Origin: JAEUJM01 sp041918615
GTDB lineage: Bacteria > Actinomycetota > Acidimicrobiia > Acidimicrobiales > DATDAH01
Length of the DNA: 64,000 nt
Assembly: GCA_041918615.1 (NCBI GenBank)
Contig: JAYRVH010000077.1
Coordinates: forward strand, 124,001-188,000
Direction of reading: 5' to 3'
Within the stretch, counting starts at the first letter, position 1. Every line of letters begins with the position of its first letter. The notes below the pieces were generated by a model. The model was not told where the DNA came from, ran no database searches, and saw only the letters and a list, made by a program, of their open reading frames with translations. This document shows, one piece after another, positions 43,894 to 52,382 of this stretch. The translations under genes and the position numbers were made by a program.

Positions 43894-45135
43894 CTACGGG
43901 CGGAGGATGGCGCCGAGCAGGGCCTGGAGCTTGGCGCGCGTCTCGGCCAGCTCGGTGATGGGGTCCGAGTCGGCCACGATGCCGTTGCCGGCGAAGAGGC
44001 GGGCCCGGTTGCCGTCGATCTCGGCGCAGCGCAGGCCCACGGCCCACCGGCCGTTTCCGGCGCCGTCGACCCAGCCCACCGGGCCGGCGTAGCGGCCCCG
44101 GTCGAGCTTCTCGAGCTCGTCGATCGTCGCCAGGGCCAGGGCACGTGGCACCCCGCCGACCGCCGGCGTGGGGTGCAGGACCGCCACCAGCTCGAGCACG
44201 GAGGGCGCCGGCATCGAGAGGCGACCCTCGACCAGGGTGGCGAGGTGTTGGACGTTGGCCACCGGCACGACCGAGGGCTCGGCCTCGGCGTCGAGGTACG
44301 AGCACCAGGGCAACAGGGTGTCGTGCACCATGTCGATCGTCAGCTGGTGCTCATGGCGGTCCTTCTCGGAGGCCAGGAGCGTAGCCGCGAGACGGGCATC
44401 GGCAGTGGGGTCGCCGCCCCGGGGTGTGGTGCCGGCCATGGGGTGCGAGCGCACCACGTCGCCAGAGCGCGACACGAGCAACTCGGGGCTGGCGCCGACC
44501 ATGCCCTCGATCGAGGTGATCAGGCAGCCGGGGTAGGTGCGTCGGAGCCGCTCGAGGATGGTGACCGGGTCGAGGGGCGCATCGGCCTCTATGAGCACCT
44601 CACGGGCCAGGACCGCCTTGTGCAGGTCGCTGTTGGCCATGCGCTGCGTGGCCTCGGTCACCGAGGCGCACCAGTCGGCCGGTGTGCGCACCGGCCGCAC
44701 CGTGAACGAGGACGGGTCGAGCGCCCGGGGCGTCGCCGTGGCCGTGAGGGCCTCCGCCGCGTCGGGCTCGTCGCCGTGGACGGCCACGGTTGTCACCCAG
44801 CGGGTGCCGTCCTCGGCGCGACCCACCACCAGCGACGGCACCACCAGGTCACCCTCCGCGCCGGGGTCGAACGGCAGGGCACCGAACGCGACCGGACCGG
44901 TTCCGGGCAGGCCCAGTTCGTCGTCGCCCTCCATGGCGGCGAGCGCGCCCTGGGCATCGAGCACGGACGCAACCCGTTCGGCCCCGCCGGCGATGCGCAG
45001 GCGCAACGCCTCGCCCCGACCGGCGAGGCCCATGCCGTGCTGCTCGAACAAGAGGCCGTCGGGCCCGGCCACCGCCAGCAGGTCGACGTCATGGTCGAGA
45101 CGACGGGTGACGGCCCGGAGGTCGGCGCCGGTCAC
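43894..45135 (-). CDS. menF: Isochorismate synthase MenF
   Basis: Chorismate-utilising enzyme, 413 aa from GTG 45135, making isochorismate for MenD. The C-terminal chorismate-binding domain shows LVSRSGDVVRSHPMAGTTPRG, VPVANVQHLATLVEGRL, VLHPTPAVGGVPR, YAGPVGWVDGAGNGRWAVGLR and FAGNGIVADSDPITELAET with the Mg-binding glutamate. The short divergent N-terminal domain is usual. GTGA overlap with menG shows co-translation. Anthranilate synthase is excluded by these motifs and by the trpE at the window end. Confidence 0.9.
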   Translation of the reverse strand: MTGADLRAVTRRLDHDVDLLAVAGPDGLLFEQHGMGLAGRGEALRLRIAGGAERVASVLDAQGALAAMEGDDELGLPGTGPVAFGALPFDPGAEGDLVVPSLVVGRAEDGTRWVTTVAVHGDEPDAAEALTATATPRALDPSSFTVRPVRTPADWCASVTEATQRMANSDLHKAVLAREVLIEADAPLDPVTILERLRRTYPGCLITSIEGMVGASPELLVSRSGDVVRSHPMAGTTPRGGDPTADARLAATLLASEKDRHEHQLTIDMVHDTLLPWCSYLDAEAEPSVVPVANVQHLATLVEGRLSMPAPSVLELVAVLHPTPAVGGVPRALALATIDELEKLDRGRYAGPVGWVDGAGNGRWAVGLRCAEIDGNRARLFAGNGIVADSDPITELAETRAKLQALLGAILRP

Positions 45136-45845
45136 CGCGCCCTCGTGGCGATGATCAGCTGCGAGATGCCGGTGGACAAGAGTTGACGGTCGATGTCGGC
45201 GAACCCTGCCTGGGCGAGGCGGGCGAGCATGGCGTCGGGCTCGGGCAGGTAGGCCACCGACCTGGGCAGGTAGCGGTAGGCCGAGGGGTCGGACAGCAGG
45301 CCACCGATCCGGGGAACCACCTTGCCGAAGTAGATGCCGTGGCCCCACCGCAGCAGGCGGTTGGGCGGCTCGGCCACCTCGAGCAGCGCAATGCGCCCCC
45401 CCGGCCGCACGACCCGGCCCAGCTCATCGAAGAAGGCGCCCAGATCGACCAGGTTGCGCAGCGCGAAGCCGCAGGTGACGCCGTCGGCGCTCCCGTCGGG
45501 CGTGGGCAACCGCAGGATGTCCGCCTGCACCAGCGGGGCGTCGGTGCGGGCCGCGGCCAGCATCCCGAACGACAGGTCGAAGCCCAGCGGGACCAGTCCC
45601 GCCCCCGAGAGCTCACGGCAGAAGTCGCCGGTGCCCGCGGCCAGGTCCAACACCACCGAGCCGGCGGGGAGCGCCAGGTCGCGGATGGTGCGTCGCCGCC
45701 ACCGCACATCCATCCGGAAGGTCATCACCCGGTTGACCAGGTCGTAGCGGGGGGCGATGGTGTCGAACATCGACCGCACCGCGGCGACCTTCTCGTCACC
45801 CTCGGGGAGGCCCTCCGGCAGCGGCTCGGTGTCGGCGCTCCTCAC
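45132..45845 (-). CDS. menG: Demethylmenaquinone methyltransferase MenG/UbiE
   Basis: SAM-dependent C-methyltransferase of the last menaquinone step, 237 aa. UbiE signatures: VRSMFDTIAPRYDLVNRVMT, VLDLAAGTGDFCREL (motif I), CGFALRNLVDL and RSVAYLPEPDAM. GTG 45845 lies six bases after a TAACAT box. It is the first gene of a two-gene minus-strand unit with menF. Confidence 0.93.
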   Translation of the reverse strand: MRSADTEPLPEGLPEGDEKVAAVRSMFDTIAPRYDLVNRVMTFRMDVRWRRRTIRDLALPAGSVVLDLAAGTGDFCRELSGAGLVPLGFDLSFGMLAAARTDAPLVQADILRLPTPDGSADGVTCGFALRNLVDLGAFFDELGRVVRPGGRIALLEVAEPPNRLLRWGHGIYFGKVVPRIGGLLSDPSAYRYLPRSVAYLPEPDAMLARLAQAGFADIDRQLLSTGISQLIIATRAR

Positions 45846-45851
45846 ACGCCG

Positions 45852-45857
45852 ATGTTA
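45852..45857 (-). promoter_or_regulatory. -10 box (TAACAT) of menG-menF, leaderless
   Basis: On the minus strand TAACAT ends six bases before GTG 45845. Confidence 0.5.
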
Positions 45858-45922
45858 CGGCGGGGACCCTCCCGCACCCTCGTCCACCGCCTCCTCGCCC
45901 GGGCGGCCCCCCACCGGCGTCA

Positions 45923-46129
45923 TCAGGTGGCCTCGGCCCGGGGGGCGCCGCAGTGCCTGCAGTTGGGGTAGGCGCGCGAGGTGGGGCGCCCGCAATCCTC
46001 GCACCGCACCACCCGGATCTCACCCCGGCGCAGCCGGGCGATGCTGGACCACAGGATCCCGCCCACCGCGATGACGATGCCCAGCTCGAGCAGGTCGCGG
46101 AGGTACTGGGCGGCGAGCACGTCGCCCAT
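45923..46129 (-). CDS. Small membrane protein with zinc ribbon
   Basis: 68 aa from ATG 46129. One hydrophobic segment (LLELGIVIAVGGILWSSIA) is followed by a double-CxxC zinc ribbon, CEDCGRPTSRAYPNCRHCG. Conserved small proteins of this layout are common in actinobacteria, function unknown. Its start is 22 bp from the divergent acyl-CoA dehydrogenase start. The frame extends upstream but into the opposite gene. Confidence 0.6.
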   Translation of the reverse strand: MGDVLAAQYLRDLLELGIVIAVGGILWSSIARLRRGEIRVVRCEDCGRPTSRAYPNCRHCGAPRAEAT

Positions 46130-46139
46130 TGTGGCTGCG

Positions 46140-46145
46140 TAGGGT
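46140..46145 (+). promoter_or_regulatory. -10 box (TAGGGT) of the acyl-CoA dehydrogenase gene, leaderless
   Basis: TAGGGT ends six bases before ATG 46152. Confidence 0.5.
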
Positions 46146-46151
46146 TGCCCG

Positions 46152-47378
46152 ATGGCCATCGACTTCAGCTTCCCGCCCGAGCTCGACGAGATCCGCATGT
46201 TGGTCCGGTCCTTCATCGCTGACGTGGTGCGGCCGGTGGAGGAGAAGGCCGCGGCCGACGACTGGGACCGCAGCCAGTGGATCAAGGGCATCATCGAGAT
46301 GCGCGGTGCGGCCAAGGAATGGGGGCTGTGGCTCCCGCACATGCCCGAGGAATGGGGCGGGATGGGCCTCAGTCACGTGGCCATGGCCAGCGTCTCGGCC
46401 GAGGCCGCGCGCTCACGCATGGGCCCCTTCGCCCTCAACGCCCAGGCCCCGGACGAGGGCAACATGCACACACTGCTGCACTGGGCCACCGACGCCCAGA
46501 AGCAGAAGTACCTGCGGCCGCTGTGCGAGGGCATCCAGCGGTCGTGCTTCGCCATGACCGAGCCCGAGGTCGCCGGTTCCGACCCGACCCTCATCCAGAC
46601 CCACGCCTACCAGGACGGCGACGAGTGGGTCGTCAACGGGCACAAGTGGTTCATCTCCGGCGCCCGGGGCGCCTCGTTCGCCATCCTCATCGCCCGCACC
46701 GAGGACGACCCCGACCTGCCGCAGGCGGCCAACTCGGCCTTCCTGGTCGACATCCCCAGCGACGGCTGGGAGGTCGTCCGCGACGTGCAGACCATGTCGG
46801 GCGGCCACAACCACTGCGAGATCCGGATCACCGACCTCCGCGTGCACAAGGACCAGATGCTCGGCGGCCGCGGCGAGGGCCACCTGCTCGGCCAGGCCCG
46901 CCTCGGCCCGGCCCGGCTGGCGCACTGCATGCGCTGGATCGGCCAGGCCGAGACCGCCCTCGACATGATGGTGGCCCGCTCGCTCGACCGGTACTCCCAC
47001 GGCTCGCTCCTCGCCGAGAAGCAGGGCATCCAGTGGATGATCGCCGACTCCACCATGGAGCTGTACCAGGCGAAGCTGATGGTGCTCCACGCCGCCTATC
47101 TGATCGACCGGAAGCTCGACTTCAAGAGCGAGGTGTCGATGGCCAAGCACCACGTGGCCAACGCGCTCTGGAAGATCATCGACCGGGCCATCCAGGTGCA
47201 CGGGGCCCTCGGCTACTCCACCGACACCCCGCTCGCCGAGATGCTCACCCAGGCCCGTTGGAGCCGTTTCGCGGACGGCGCCGACGAGATCCACCAGATG
47301 CGCATCGCACAACGCACGATCGCCGCCTACAAGGACACCGGCAGCACCCGCGGCGCCACCGGCAACCTGCCGCTGTAG
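46152..47378 (+). CDS. Acyl-CoA dehydrogenase (ACAD11-like)
   Basis: FAD-dependent acyl-CoA dehydrogenase of 408 aa. Seen are MAIDFSFPPELDEIRMLVR, the flavin-contacting CFAMTEPEVAGSDPT and WVVNGHKWFISGA, and the C-terminal IQVHGALGYSTDTPLAEM followed by RFADGADEIHQMRIAQ, where the catalytic acid lies in this subgroup. It resembles FadE-type enzymes of the ACAD10/11 group. Monocistronic, converging on the peptidase gene. Chain-length preference is unknown. Confidence 0.9.
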   Translation: MAIDFSFPPELDEIRMLVRSFIADVVRPVEEKAAADDWDRSQWIKGIIEMRGAAKEWGLWLPHMPEEWGGMGLSHVAMASVSAEAARSRMGPFALNAQAPDEGNMHTLLHWATDAQKQKYLRPLCEGIQRSCFAMTEPEVAGSDPTLIQTHAYQDGDEWVVNGHKWFISGARGASFAILIARTEDDPDLPQAANSAFLVDIPSDGWEVVRDVQTMSGGHNHCEIRITDLRVHKDQMLGGRGEGHLLGQARLGPARLAHCMRWIGQAETALDMMVARSLDRYSHGSLLAEKQGIQWMIADSTMELYQAKLMVLHAAYLIDRKLDFKSEVSMAKHHVANALWKIIDRAIQVHGALGYSTDTPLAEMLTQARWSRFADGADEIHQMRIAQRTIAAYKDTGSTRGATGNLPL

Positions 47379-47397
47379 CTCGACCGGCTGTCGCGGA

Positions 47398-48861
47398 TCA
47401 GCAGGTGGCGCCCTCCGCCGGGAGCTGCAGCGTCAGCAGGTACTGCACCACCGCGTCGTCGACACAGCGGCTGCGACCTGAGCCGACGTGGCCGGCGGCG
47501 TCGAGGGTGAGCAGGCGGCCCTGTCCGAGGTTGTCGGCCACGTCGACCGCCTGCTCGTAGGGCGTGGCCGGATCGCCGGTGTTGCCGACGACCAACACGG
47601 CCGGCGCGGCCGGCGCGGTGACCACGTGTGGCACCGAGCCGGCACGAGCGGGCCAGAAGGCACAGGGAAGCAGTTCGTTCGCCACCGAGGCACCGAGGCG
47701 TGGGGCATCGGCGATCAGGCGTCCGGCGAAGGCCCGGTACGCCGCGGCACCCCGGGGGACGGGTGAATCCACGCACTCCACGGCCGCGTACGCGGTGTAG
47801 CCGCCCAGGTCGTAGTACTCCTGGGCGAGCGCGGCCAGGCCGTCGCCGTCGCCGCGGTCGGCATCGTGCAGCGACTGGAACAGGTCGTCGCGGTCCGACG
47901 GGCTGAACCCGTAGGTCGCGTAGGTCGCACCGGTCTGCAACTCCGCGGGGCCCACGGCGCCGTCACCCCCCGGGAGCGGGCGACGGTCGAGCCGCCCGGC
48001 CACTCGGTCGAAGGTTGCGGCCGCGTCGTCGAGGGGGCACTCGGGATCGTCATCGCAGGACGCGAGGAGCTCGTCGAGCTGCCCTTCGATGGCGACCCCT
48101 TGGCGCGACAGGAACTCCACCAGGCCCTGGGAGGGGTCGACGACGCCGTCGAGCACCATCGCCCGGGTGTGGGCGCCGAAGCGCTCGAGGTAGCCGAGGC
48201 CGAGCGCGGTCCCGTAGGAGAAGCCGGCATAGGAGATGTGGCCCTCGCCGAGGGCCACCCGGATGGCTTCCATGTCGGCGACCACGTCGACGGTGCCGAT
48301 GTGGGGGAGCAGGGCCCCGTCCTCGGCCGCGCACTCGTCGGCGATCGCTCGTGCGGCGTCGTTCAGCCCGCGGCGTTCCGCCCGGGAATCGGGCCCGGGG
48401 TCGAGGTCGAGGAACCGGTCGACGTTGTCGCCGCACGCCAGCGGCGCGCTCCCGCCGACGCCACGGGGGTCCCAGCCGATGAGGTCGAACCGGTCGAGGA
48501 CCTCCTGGGGGAAGGGCCGCGCCAGCGCGTAGTCGACGCCGCCGGCACCAGGGCCCCCGGGGTTGGTGAGCAGCACCCCGAGCCGCTCGTCGGGGCGCGC
48601 CGCAGGGACCCGCACGAGGGCGAGCTCGATCGTGGGGCCGCCAGGGTCGGCGTGGTCCAGGGGGACGGTGAGCGTCCCGCATTCGGCGTCCCTGCACTCG
48701 TCGAAGTCGATCGATGACGGTGGGCGGCCCTGGCCGCCCGAGGTCGACCCGCCGCGCACCACGCCGTTCCCGCAGCCGGCGGCGACGGAGGCGACGGCGG
48801 CGGCAGCGAGGATCGCCACGACCGAACGTGCCACGGGCGACCGTGGTGGTGGGGCAGGCAT
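47398..48861 (-). CDS. Secreted alpha/beta hydrolase, tripeptidyl aminopeptidase-like lipoprotein
   Basis: 487 aa, exported lipoprotein: an N-terminal basic start, hydrophobic VVAILAAAAVASVAAGC with the lipobox cysteine near residue 30, then an alpha/beta hydrolase fold. GVLLTNPGGPGAGG gives the oxyanion region, SYAGFSYGTALGLGYLERF the nucleophile, VVGNTGDPATPYEQA the acid and DAAGHVGSGRSRCVDD the histidine with the TAP-like C-terminal domain. Likely role: trimming external peptides. ATG 48861 has a -10 box seven bases upstream; divergent from the LLM gene. Confidence 0.85.
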   Translation of the reverse strand: MPAPPPRSPVARSVVAILAAAAVASVAAGCGNGVVRGGSTSGGQGRPPSSIDFDECRDAECGTLTVPLDHADPGGPTIELALVRVPAARPDERLGVLLTNPGGPGAGGVDYALARPFPQEVLDRFDLIGWDPRGVGGSAPLACGDNVDRFLDLDPGPDSRAERRGLNDAARAIADECAAEDGALLPHIGTVDVVADMEAIRVALGEGHISYAGFSYGTALGLGYLERFGAHTRAMVLDGVVDPSQGLVEFLSRQGVAIEGQLDELLASCDDDPECPLDDAAATFDRVAGRLDRRPLPGGDGAVGPAELQTGATYATYGFSPSDRDDLFQSLHDADRGDGDGLAALAQEYYDLGGYTAYAAVECVDSPVPRGAAAYRAFAGRLIADAPRLGASVANELLPCAFWPARAGSVPHVVTAPAAPAVLVVGNTGDPATPYEQAVDVADNLGQGRLLTLDAAGHVGSGRSRCVDDAVVQYLLTLQLPAEGATC

Positions 48862-48868
48862 CCGGGCG

Positions 48869-48874
48869 AGGGTA
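48869..48874 (-). promoter_or_regulatory. -10 box (TACCCT) of the peptidase gene, leaderless
   Basis: On the minus strand TACCCT ends seven bases before ATG 48861. The opposing LLM -10 box begins ten bases to the right. Confidence 0.5.
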
Positions 48875-48883
48875 CGCGACGCC

Positions 48884-48889
48884 TATCCT
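48884..48889 (+). promoter_or_regulatory. -10 box (TATCCT) of the LLM oxidoreductase gene, leaderless
   Basis: TATCCT ends six bases before ATG 48896. With the opposite box it makes two back-to-back leaderless promoters in 34 bp. Confidence 0.55.
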
Positions 48890-48895
48890 CGCCCC

Positions 48896-49861
48896 ATGGC
48901 ACCCCCCTTCACCTTCGGCGTGTTCACCCCCCAGGGCTGGAAGACCGAGCTCTCGTCCATCGCCGACCCGCAGGCGCAGTGGCAGCGTGTGGTCGACACC
49001 GCCGTGCTCGCCGAAGAGCTCGGCTACGACTCGGTGTGGGTCTACGACCATGTGCACAACGTGCCGGTGCCATCGCACGAGTCGATCTTCGAGTGCTGGA
49101 CCACCATGGCGGCACTGAGCCAGGTCACGAGCCGCATCCGCCTCGGCCAGATGGTCGGTTGTGCGGGCTACCGGAACCCGGCGCTGCTGGCCAAGATCAC
49201 CTCCAACATCGACGTGATGAGCGGCGGGCGACTCGACTGGGGCATCGGCGGCGGTTGGTACGACCAGGAGTACGCGGCGTACGGCTACGACTTCCCCGAG
49301 GCAAAGGTGCGCCTGGGGATGTTGTCCGACACCGTCGAGATCGTGAAGGCCATGTGGCGCGACCCCGATGCCACCCACACCGGCAGGTACCTGTCGGTGG
49401 CCGGCGCGCAGTGCGACCCGAAGCCGGTCCAGTCGCCGCACCCGCCGATCTGGATCGGGGGCGGTGGCGAGCAGGTGACGCTGCGGATCGTCGCCCGGCT
49501 GGCCGACTACAGCAACTTCGGGGGCAAGCCCGACGAGTGGACGCACAAGTGCGAGGTGTTGGCAGGCCATTGCACCGCGGTCGGGCGCGACTACGACCAG
49601 ATCACCAAGACCTGGTCGCCCGACCTGTTCATCCGCGAGACCGAGGCCGAGGTCGTCGCCGCGGGCTCCCGGTCCGGGTTCGGCGAGCCGTTCGATTCGT
49701 GGCGGGCCGGCAACCTGGTGGGCACACCCGAACAGGTCGCCGAGCGCCTCGCGACCTACCAGGCCCTGGGCTGCGGTGGCATCGTGGCCTGGTGTTCCGA
49801 CTTCCCCGAGCACGAGACCATGCGCCTGTTCGCGGAGCAGGTCCTGCCCCACTTCCGCTGA
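48896..49861 (+). CDS. LLM-class (F420-dependent type) oxidoreductase
   Basis: Luciferase-like monooxygenase-fold enzyme, 321 aa. Seen are FTFGVFTPQGWKTELSS, AEELGYDSVWVYDHV, RIRLGQMVGCAGYRNPALLAK, DVMSGGRLDWGIGGGWYDQEY and HPPIWIGGGGEQVTLRIVA, which fit the F420-binding subgroup common in actinobacteria (F420 rather than FMN is inference). Monocistronic start by a leaderless promoter. Its stop overlaps the next frame. Confidence 0.87.
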   Translation: MAPPFTFGVFTPQGWKTELSSIADPQAQWQRVVDTAVLAEELGYDSVWVYDHVHNVPVPSHESIFECWTTMAALSQVTSRIRLGQMVGCAGYRNPALLAKITSNIDVMSGGRLDWGIGGGWYDQEYAAYGYDFPEAKVRLGMLSDTVEIVKAMWRDPDATHTGRYLSVAGAQCDPKPVQSPHPPIWIGGGGEQVTLRIVARLADYSNFGGKPDEWTHKCEVLAGHCTAVGRDYDQITKTWSPDLFIRETEAEVVAAGSRSGFGEPFDSWRAGNLVGTPEQVAERLATYQALGCGGIVAWCSDFPEHETMRLFAEQVLPHFR

Positions 49862-51555
49862 CCGGCCGTGGTCTCGGCGTCACCGTCGGCGGCGTGGCCA
49901 TCGTGCTCGTCCTGCTCGGCGGGTGCCTGAGCACCCCTCGGTCCGAGGCCGTCAGTGCGCCAGGGGCGATCACGGTGCGGGGATCGGTCGTGGGGGACGA
50001 CTGGTCGCTGCCGACCGGCACCTCGATCGCCGAGAACGCCGGTTTCTTCTCCGAGGAACCCGACCCGGGCCACCACATCGACACCCGGGTGGTCGACGTG
50101 ACGTGGCGCATGCTCGAGCCCCACCCTGACGACTACCGGGACGACCTCACGGGGGGAGCCGAGGGCGATACCTTCGCCTCGCTGGCGGACCAACTCGCCG
50201 ACCCGGGGCCGTTCTGGCTGCGGGTCTGGATCAGCAACGTCGACTGGGCCCCTACGTGGGTGGTGCAGGACTGCGGGCTCGAACCGGCCGGCGAGGACGA
50301 GACCGGCCAGGCACACCTGCCGGTGTGGGACTCATGCCTCTGGGGGCACGCCGTCGACCTCTACCGGCACCTGCTGGTCGACCTCGGGTTGCGTCACGAC
50401 CCCCGGCTGGTGATGGCCTACGTGCCGGGCGCGTTCGCCTATGCCGAGTTCGACTTCGACGTCGTCGACCAGGCCGTCGCCGACGGCTCGCTCACCCTTG
50501 CCGTCTTCGACGCCTGGTTCCGCCGGATGGTCGAGGACCTCACCGGCGTCATGGGCGATGCGACCCACAAGCTCGTCTTCACCGGCGAGGACTACCCGTT
50601 CTCGTCGCTCGGTGCCGGTGACGATCTCTACGCCCGGTATGCGGTGACCCACGGGATGGGCGTGCGGAACGGGATCTCGGAGCTGTCGAACTTCCACCTG
50701 AACCAGGTGCCGGCCTACGGCACCACCATCGGGGCCGACGGTCACCTGGCGACCGACGACGACTGGCAGTTGTCCGAGCCGGGTCGCATCTCGGTCGCCG
50801 AGCACGAGTGCTTCCGCGACTGCGGCTACCACGCCGCCCACCTCTACTACGCCGTCAAGCAGGCGAACCTGCACGCCCTGGCCGCGTTCCGCACGAACTG
50901 GCTCTACGTGCGGCCGATCGAGAGCTATCTCGACCGGTATCCCGAACACTGGGCGTGGGTGCGCCGGAGCCTCGGGCAACAGGTCGACACCTCGTCGGAC
51001 GCCTGGGTCGCCCTGCGTCGGGCGGACGACACGTTCTGGGCCGACGACGACGAGGCCTCGACGTCGGGGGTCGACTGGGCGCAGCGTCCCCATGTGCGAA
51101 ACCTCGAACGATGGGTCACCCAGGACGATGTCGGCCCCGGCTGCCGCAGCCGGCGAGGAACCGAGGTCCATGTGGGCGAGCTCGCCCCGGACAACGGCAC
51201 CGCCAGCGAAGGCAGGCGCACCGACGCCGCCCGCGGTGAGTCGAACCTGTGCTTCCGGATCAGCGACCGGTTCCTCGACCCGGGTGAAACGACGACCGTC
51301 GACGTCAAGGTCACCTACGTCGACCGGGGGCTCGGGGCGTTTCGCCTGGTGGTGCCAGGGGTCGACGGCCGGCTCCGTTCCCCGGAGGTGGCGCTACGCG
51401 ACACGCGCGAGCGCCGCACGGTGACGTTCCGCGTCCGGAGCGCACGGTTCGACGGCTCACTCCCGGGCACGAGCGACTTCCGCATCAGCCATGTGCGCGG
51501 CACCGATGTCGACGTGCAGTTCGTCCGGGTCGTCAAACCCGGTGGTCACTCGTAG
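49858..51555 (+). CDS. Putative secreted lipoprotein of unknown function
   Basis: About 565 aa. A hydrophobic leader GGVAIVLVLLGGC with a lipobox cysteine appears at the very start of the frame. In-frame starts are CTG 49858, in a CTGA overlap with the LLM stop, and GTG 49894; only the former includes a basic residue ahead of the hydrophobic stretch. The body is rich in Trp, Asp and Tyr (FWLRVWISNVDWAPTWV, FTGEDYPFSSLG) and looks like a TIM-barrel glycosidase-type domain, followed by a beta-sandwich-like C-terminal part (ETTTVDVKVTYVDRGLG). No family assigned. Ends 10 bp inside the convergent MaoC gene. Confidence 0.65.
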   Translation: MTGRGLGVTVGGVAIVLVLLGGCLSTPRSEAVSAPGAITVRGSVVGDDWSLPTGTSIAENAGFFSEEPDPGHHIDTRVVDVTWRMLEPHPDDYRDDLTGGAEGDTFASLADQLADPGPFWLRVWISNVDWAPTWVVQDCGLEPAGEDETGQAHLPVWDSCLWGHAVDLYRHLLVDLGLRHDPRLVMAYVPGAFAYAEFDFDVVDQAVADGSLTLAVFDAWFRRMVEDLTGVMGDATHKLVFTGEDYPFSSLGAGDDLYARYAVTHGMGVRNGISELSNFHLNQVPAYGTTIGADGHLATDDDWQLSEPGRISVAEHECFRDCGYHAAHLYYAVKQANLHALAAFRTNWLYVRPIESYLDRYPEHWAWVRRSLGQQVDTSSDAWVALRRADDTFWADDDEASTSGVDWAQRPHVRNLERWVTQDDVGPGCRSRRGTEVHVGELAPDNGTASEGRRTDAARGESNLCFRISDRFLDPGETTTVDVKVTYVDRGLGAFRLVVPGVDGRLRSPEVALRDTRERRTVTFRVRSARFDGSLPGTSDFRISHVRGTDVDVQFVRVVKPGGHS

Positions 51556-52001
51556 TAGCGGTAGACGACCTCGGCCACGCACGACGGCTTGGGTGCGCCC
51601 TCGACCTCGAAGGTGAGGCGCATGGCCACCTGGCAGCCGCCGGCGACGTCGTCGACCGACACCAGCTCGGCGCCGGCCCGCAGGTTCGAGCCCACCGGCA
51701 CCGGCGACGGGAACCGGACCTTCTCGCAGCCGTAGTTCACGCCCATCGAGAAGCCGTGCACCTCCATGATCTCGGGAAGCAGCGACGGTGCGAGCGAGAG
51801 CGTGAGGTACCCATGGGCTATGGGCCCGCCGAACGGGCCGGACTTGGCTCGCTCGGGATCGACGTGGATCCACTGGTGGTCGCCCGTGGCGTCGGCGAAC
51901 AGGTTCACCTGCTCCTGGGTGATCTCGTGGTAGGGGCTGAACCCGAGGTGCTCGCCCACCTTGGCTCTCAGCTCTTCGATGCCGTTCAGGATCGTGGTCA
52001 T
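51546..52001 (-). CDS. MaoC-like (R)-specific enoyl-CoA hydratase
   Basis: Single hotdog-domain protein of 151 aa. The hydratase-2 motif with catalytic Asp and His is FADATGDHQWIHVDPERA, followed by GPIAHGYLTLSL. It hydrates trans-2-enoyl-CoA to the R-3-hydroxy form in related enzymes. ATG 52001; a longer reading (52019) adds six residues. The 3' end overlaps the convergent lipoprotein gene by 10 bp, and it is probably read together with the membrane-protein gene upstream on the same strand. Confidence 0.87.
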   Translation of the reverse strand: MTTILNGIEELRAKVGEHLGFSPYHEITQEQVNLFADATGDHQWIHVDPERAKSGPFGGPIAHGYLTLSLAPSLLPEIMEVHGFSMGVNYGCEKVRFPSPVPVGSNLRAGAELVSVDDVAGGCQVAMRLTFEVEGAPKPSCVAEVVYRYYE

Positions 52002-52028
52002 GGCCCGATCATGCCTCAACCATCCGGG

Positions 52029-52382
52029 CTACTTGAACCAGATGCGCTGGTAGTCGCGGCTCTGCGGGTGCACCAGAAGTGCGAACATGGCGATAGGGAA
52101 CATGGCACCGATCATCAGATTGAACGAGAGCCCGCCTTGCAGCAGCCAGAACAGATAGGGGACCAGCGCGATGGCGGTGATCACCACGCCGAGCAGGTAG
52201 CCCCACTTCCGCTCGTTGGCGATGCCGTAGCCCGCGCCGACGCTTCCGGCGGCCACCGCGAGAACGAGGGGGTTCCCGAAACCGCCGAAGAGCACGTCGA
52301 AGGCGGCGCTGATGTAGAGCAGGAACACGGCGATCTGGAGGGTCTGCGGTTGCGAGGCGTTTGTCCACCGGCGGGTCTGCAT
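52029..52382 (-). CDS. Small integral membrane protein
   Basis: 117 aa with about four hydrophobic helices (LQIAVFLLYISAAFDVLFG, LVLAVAAGSVGAGYGIA, LLGVVITAIALVPYLFWLL, LMIGAMFPIAMFALLV). No family recognised. The ATG (52382-52380) overlaps in reverse the ATG of the divergent nucleotidyltransferase gene, both in the tetranucleotide CATG. Stop 27 bp before the MaoC start. Confidence 0.65.
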   Translation of the reverse strand: MQTRRWTNASQPQTLQIAVFLLYISAAFDVLFGGFGNPLVLAVAAGSVGAGYGIANERKWGYLLGVVITAIALVPYLFWLLQGGLSFNLMIGAMFPIAMFALLVHPQSRDYQRIWFK

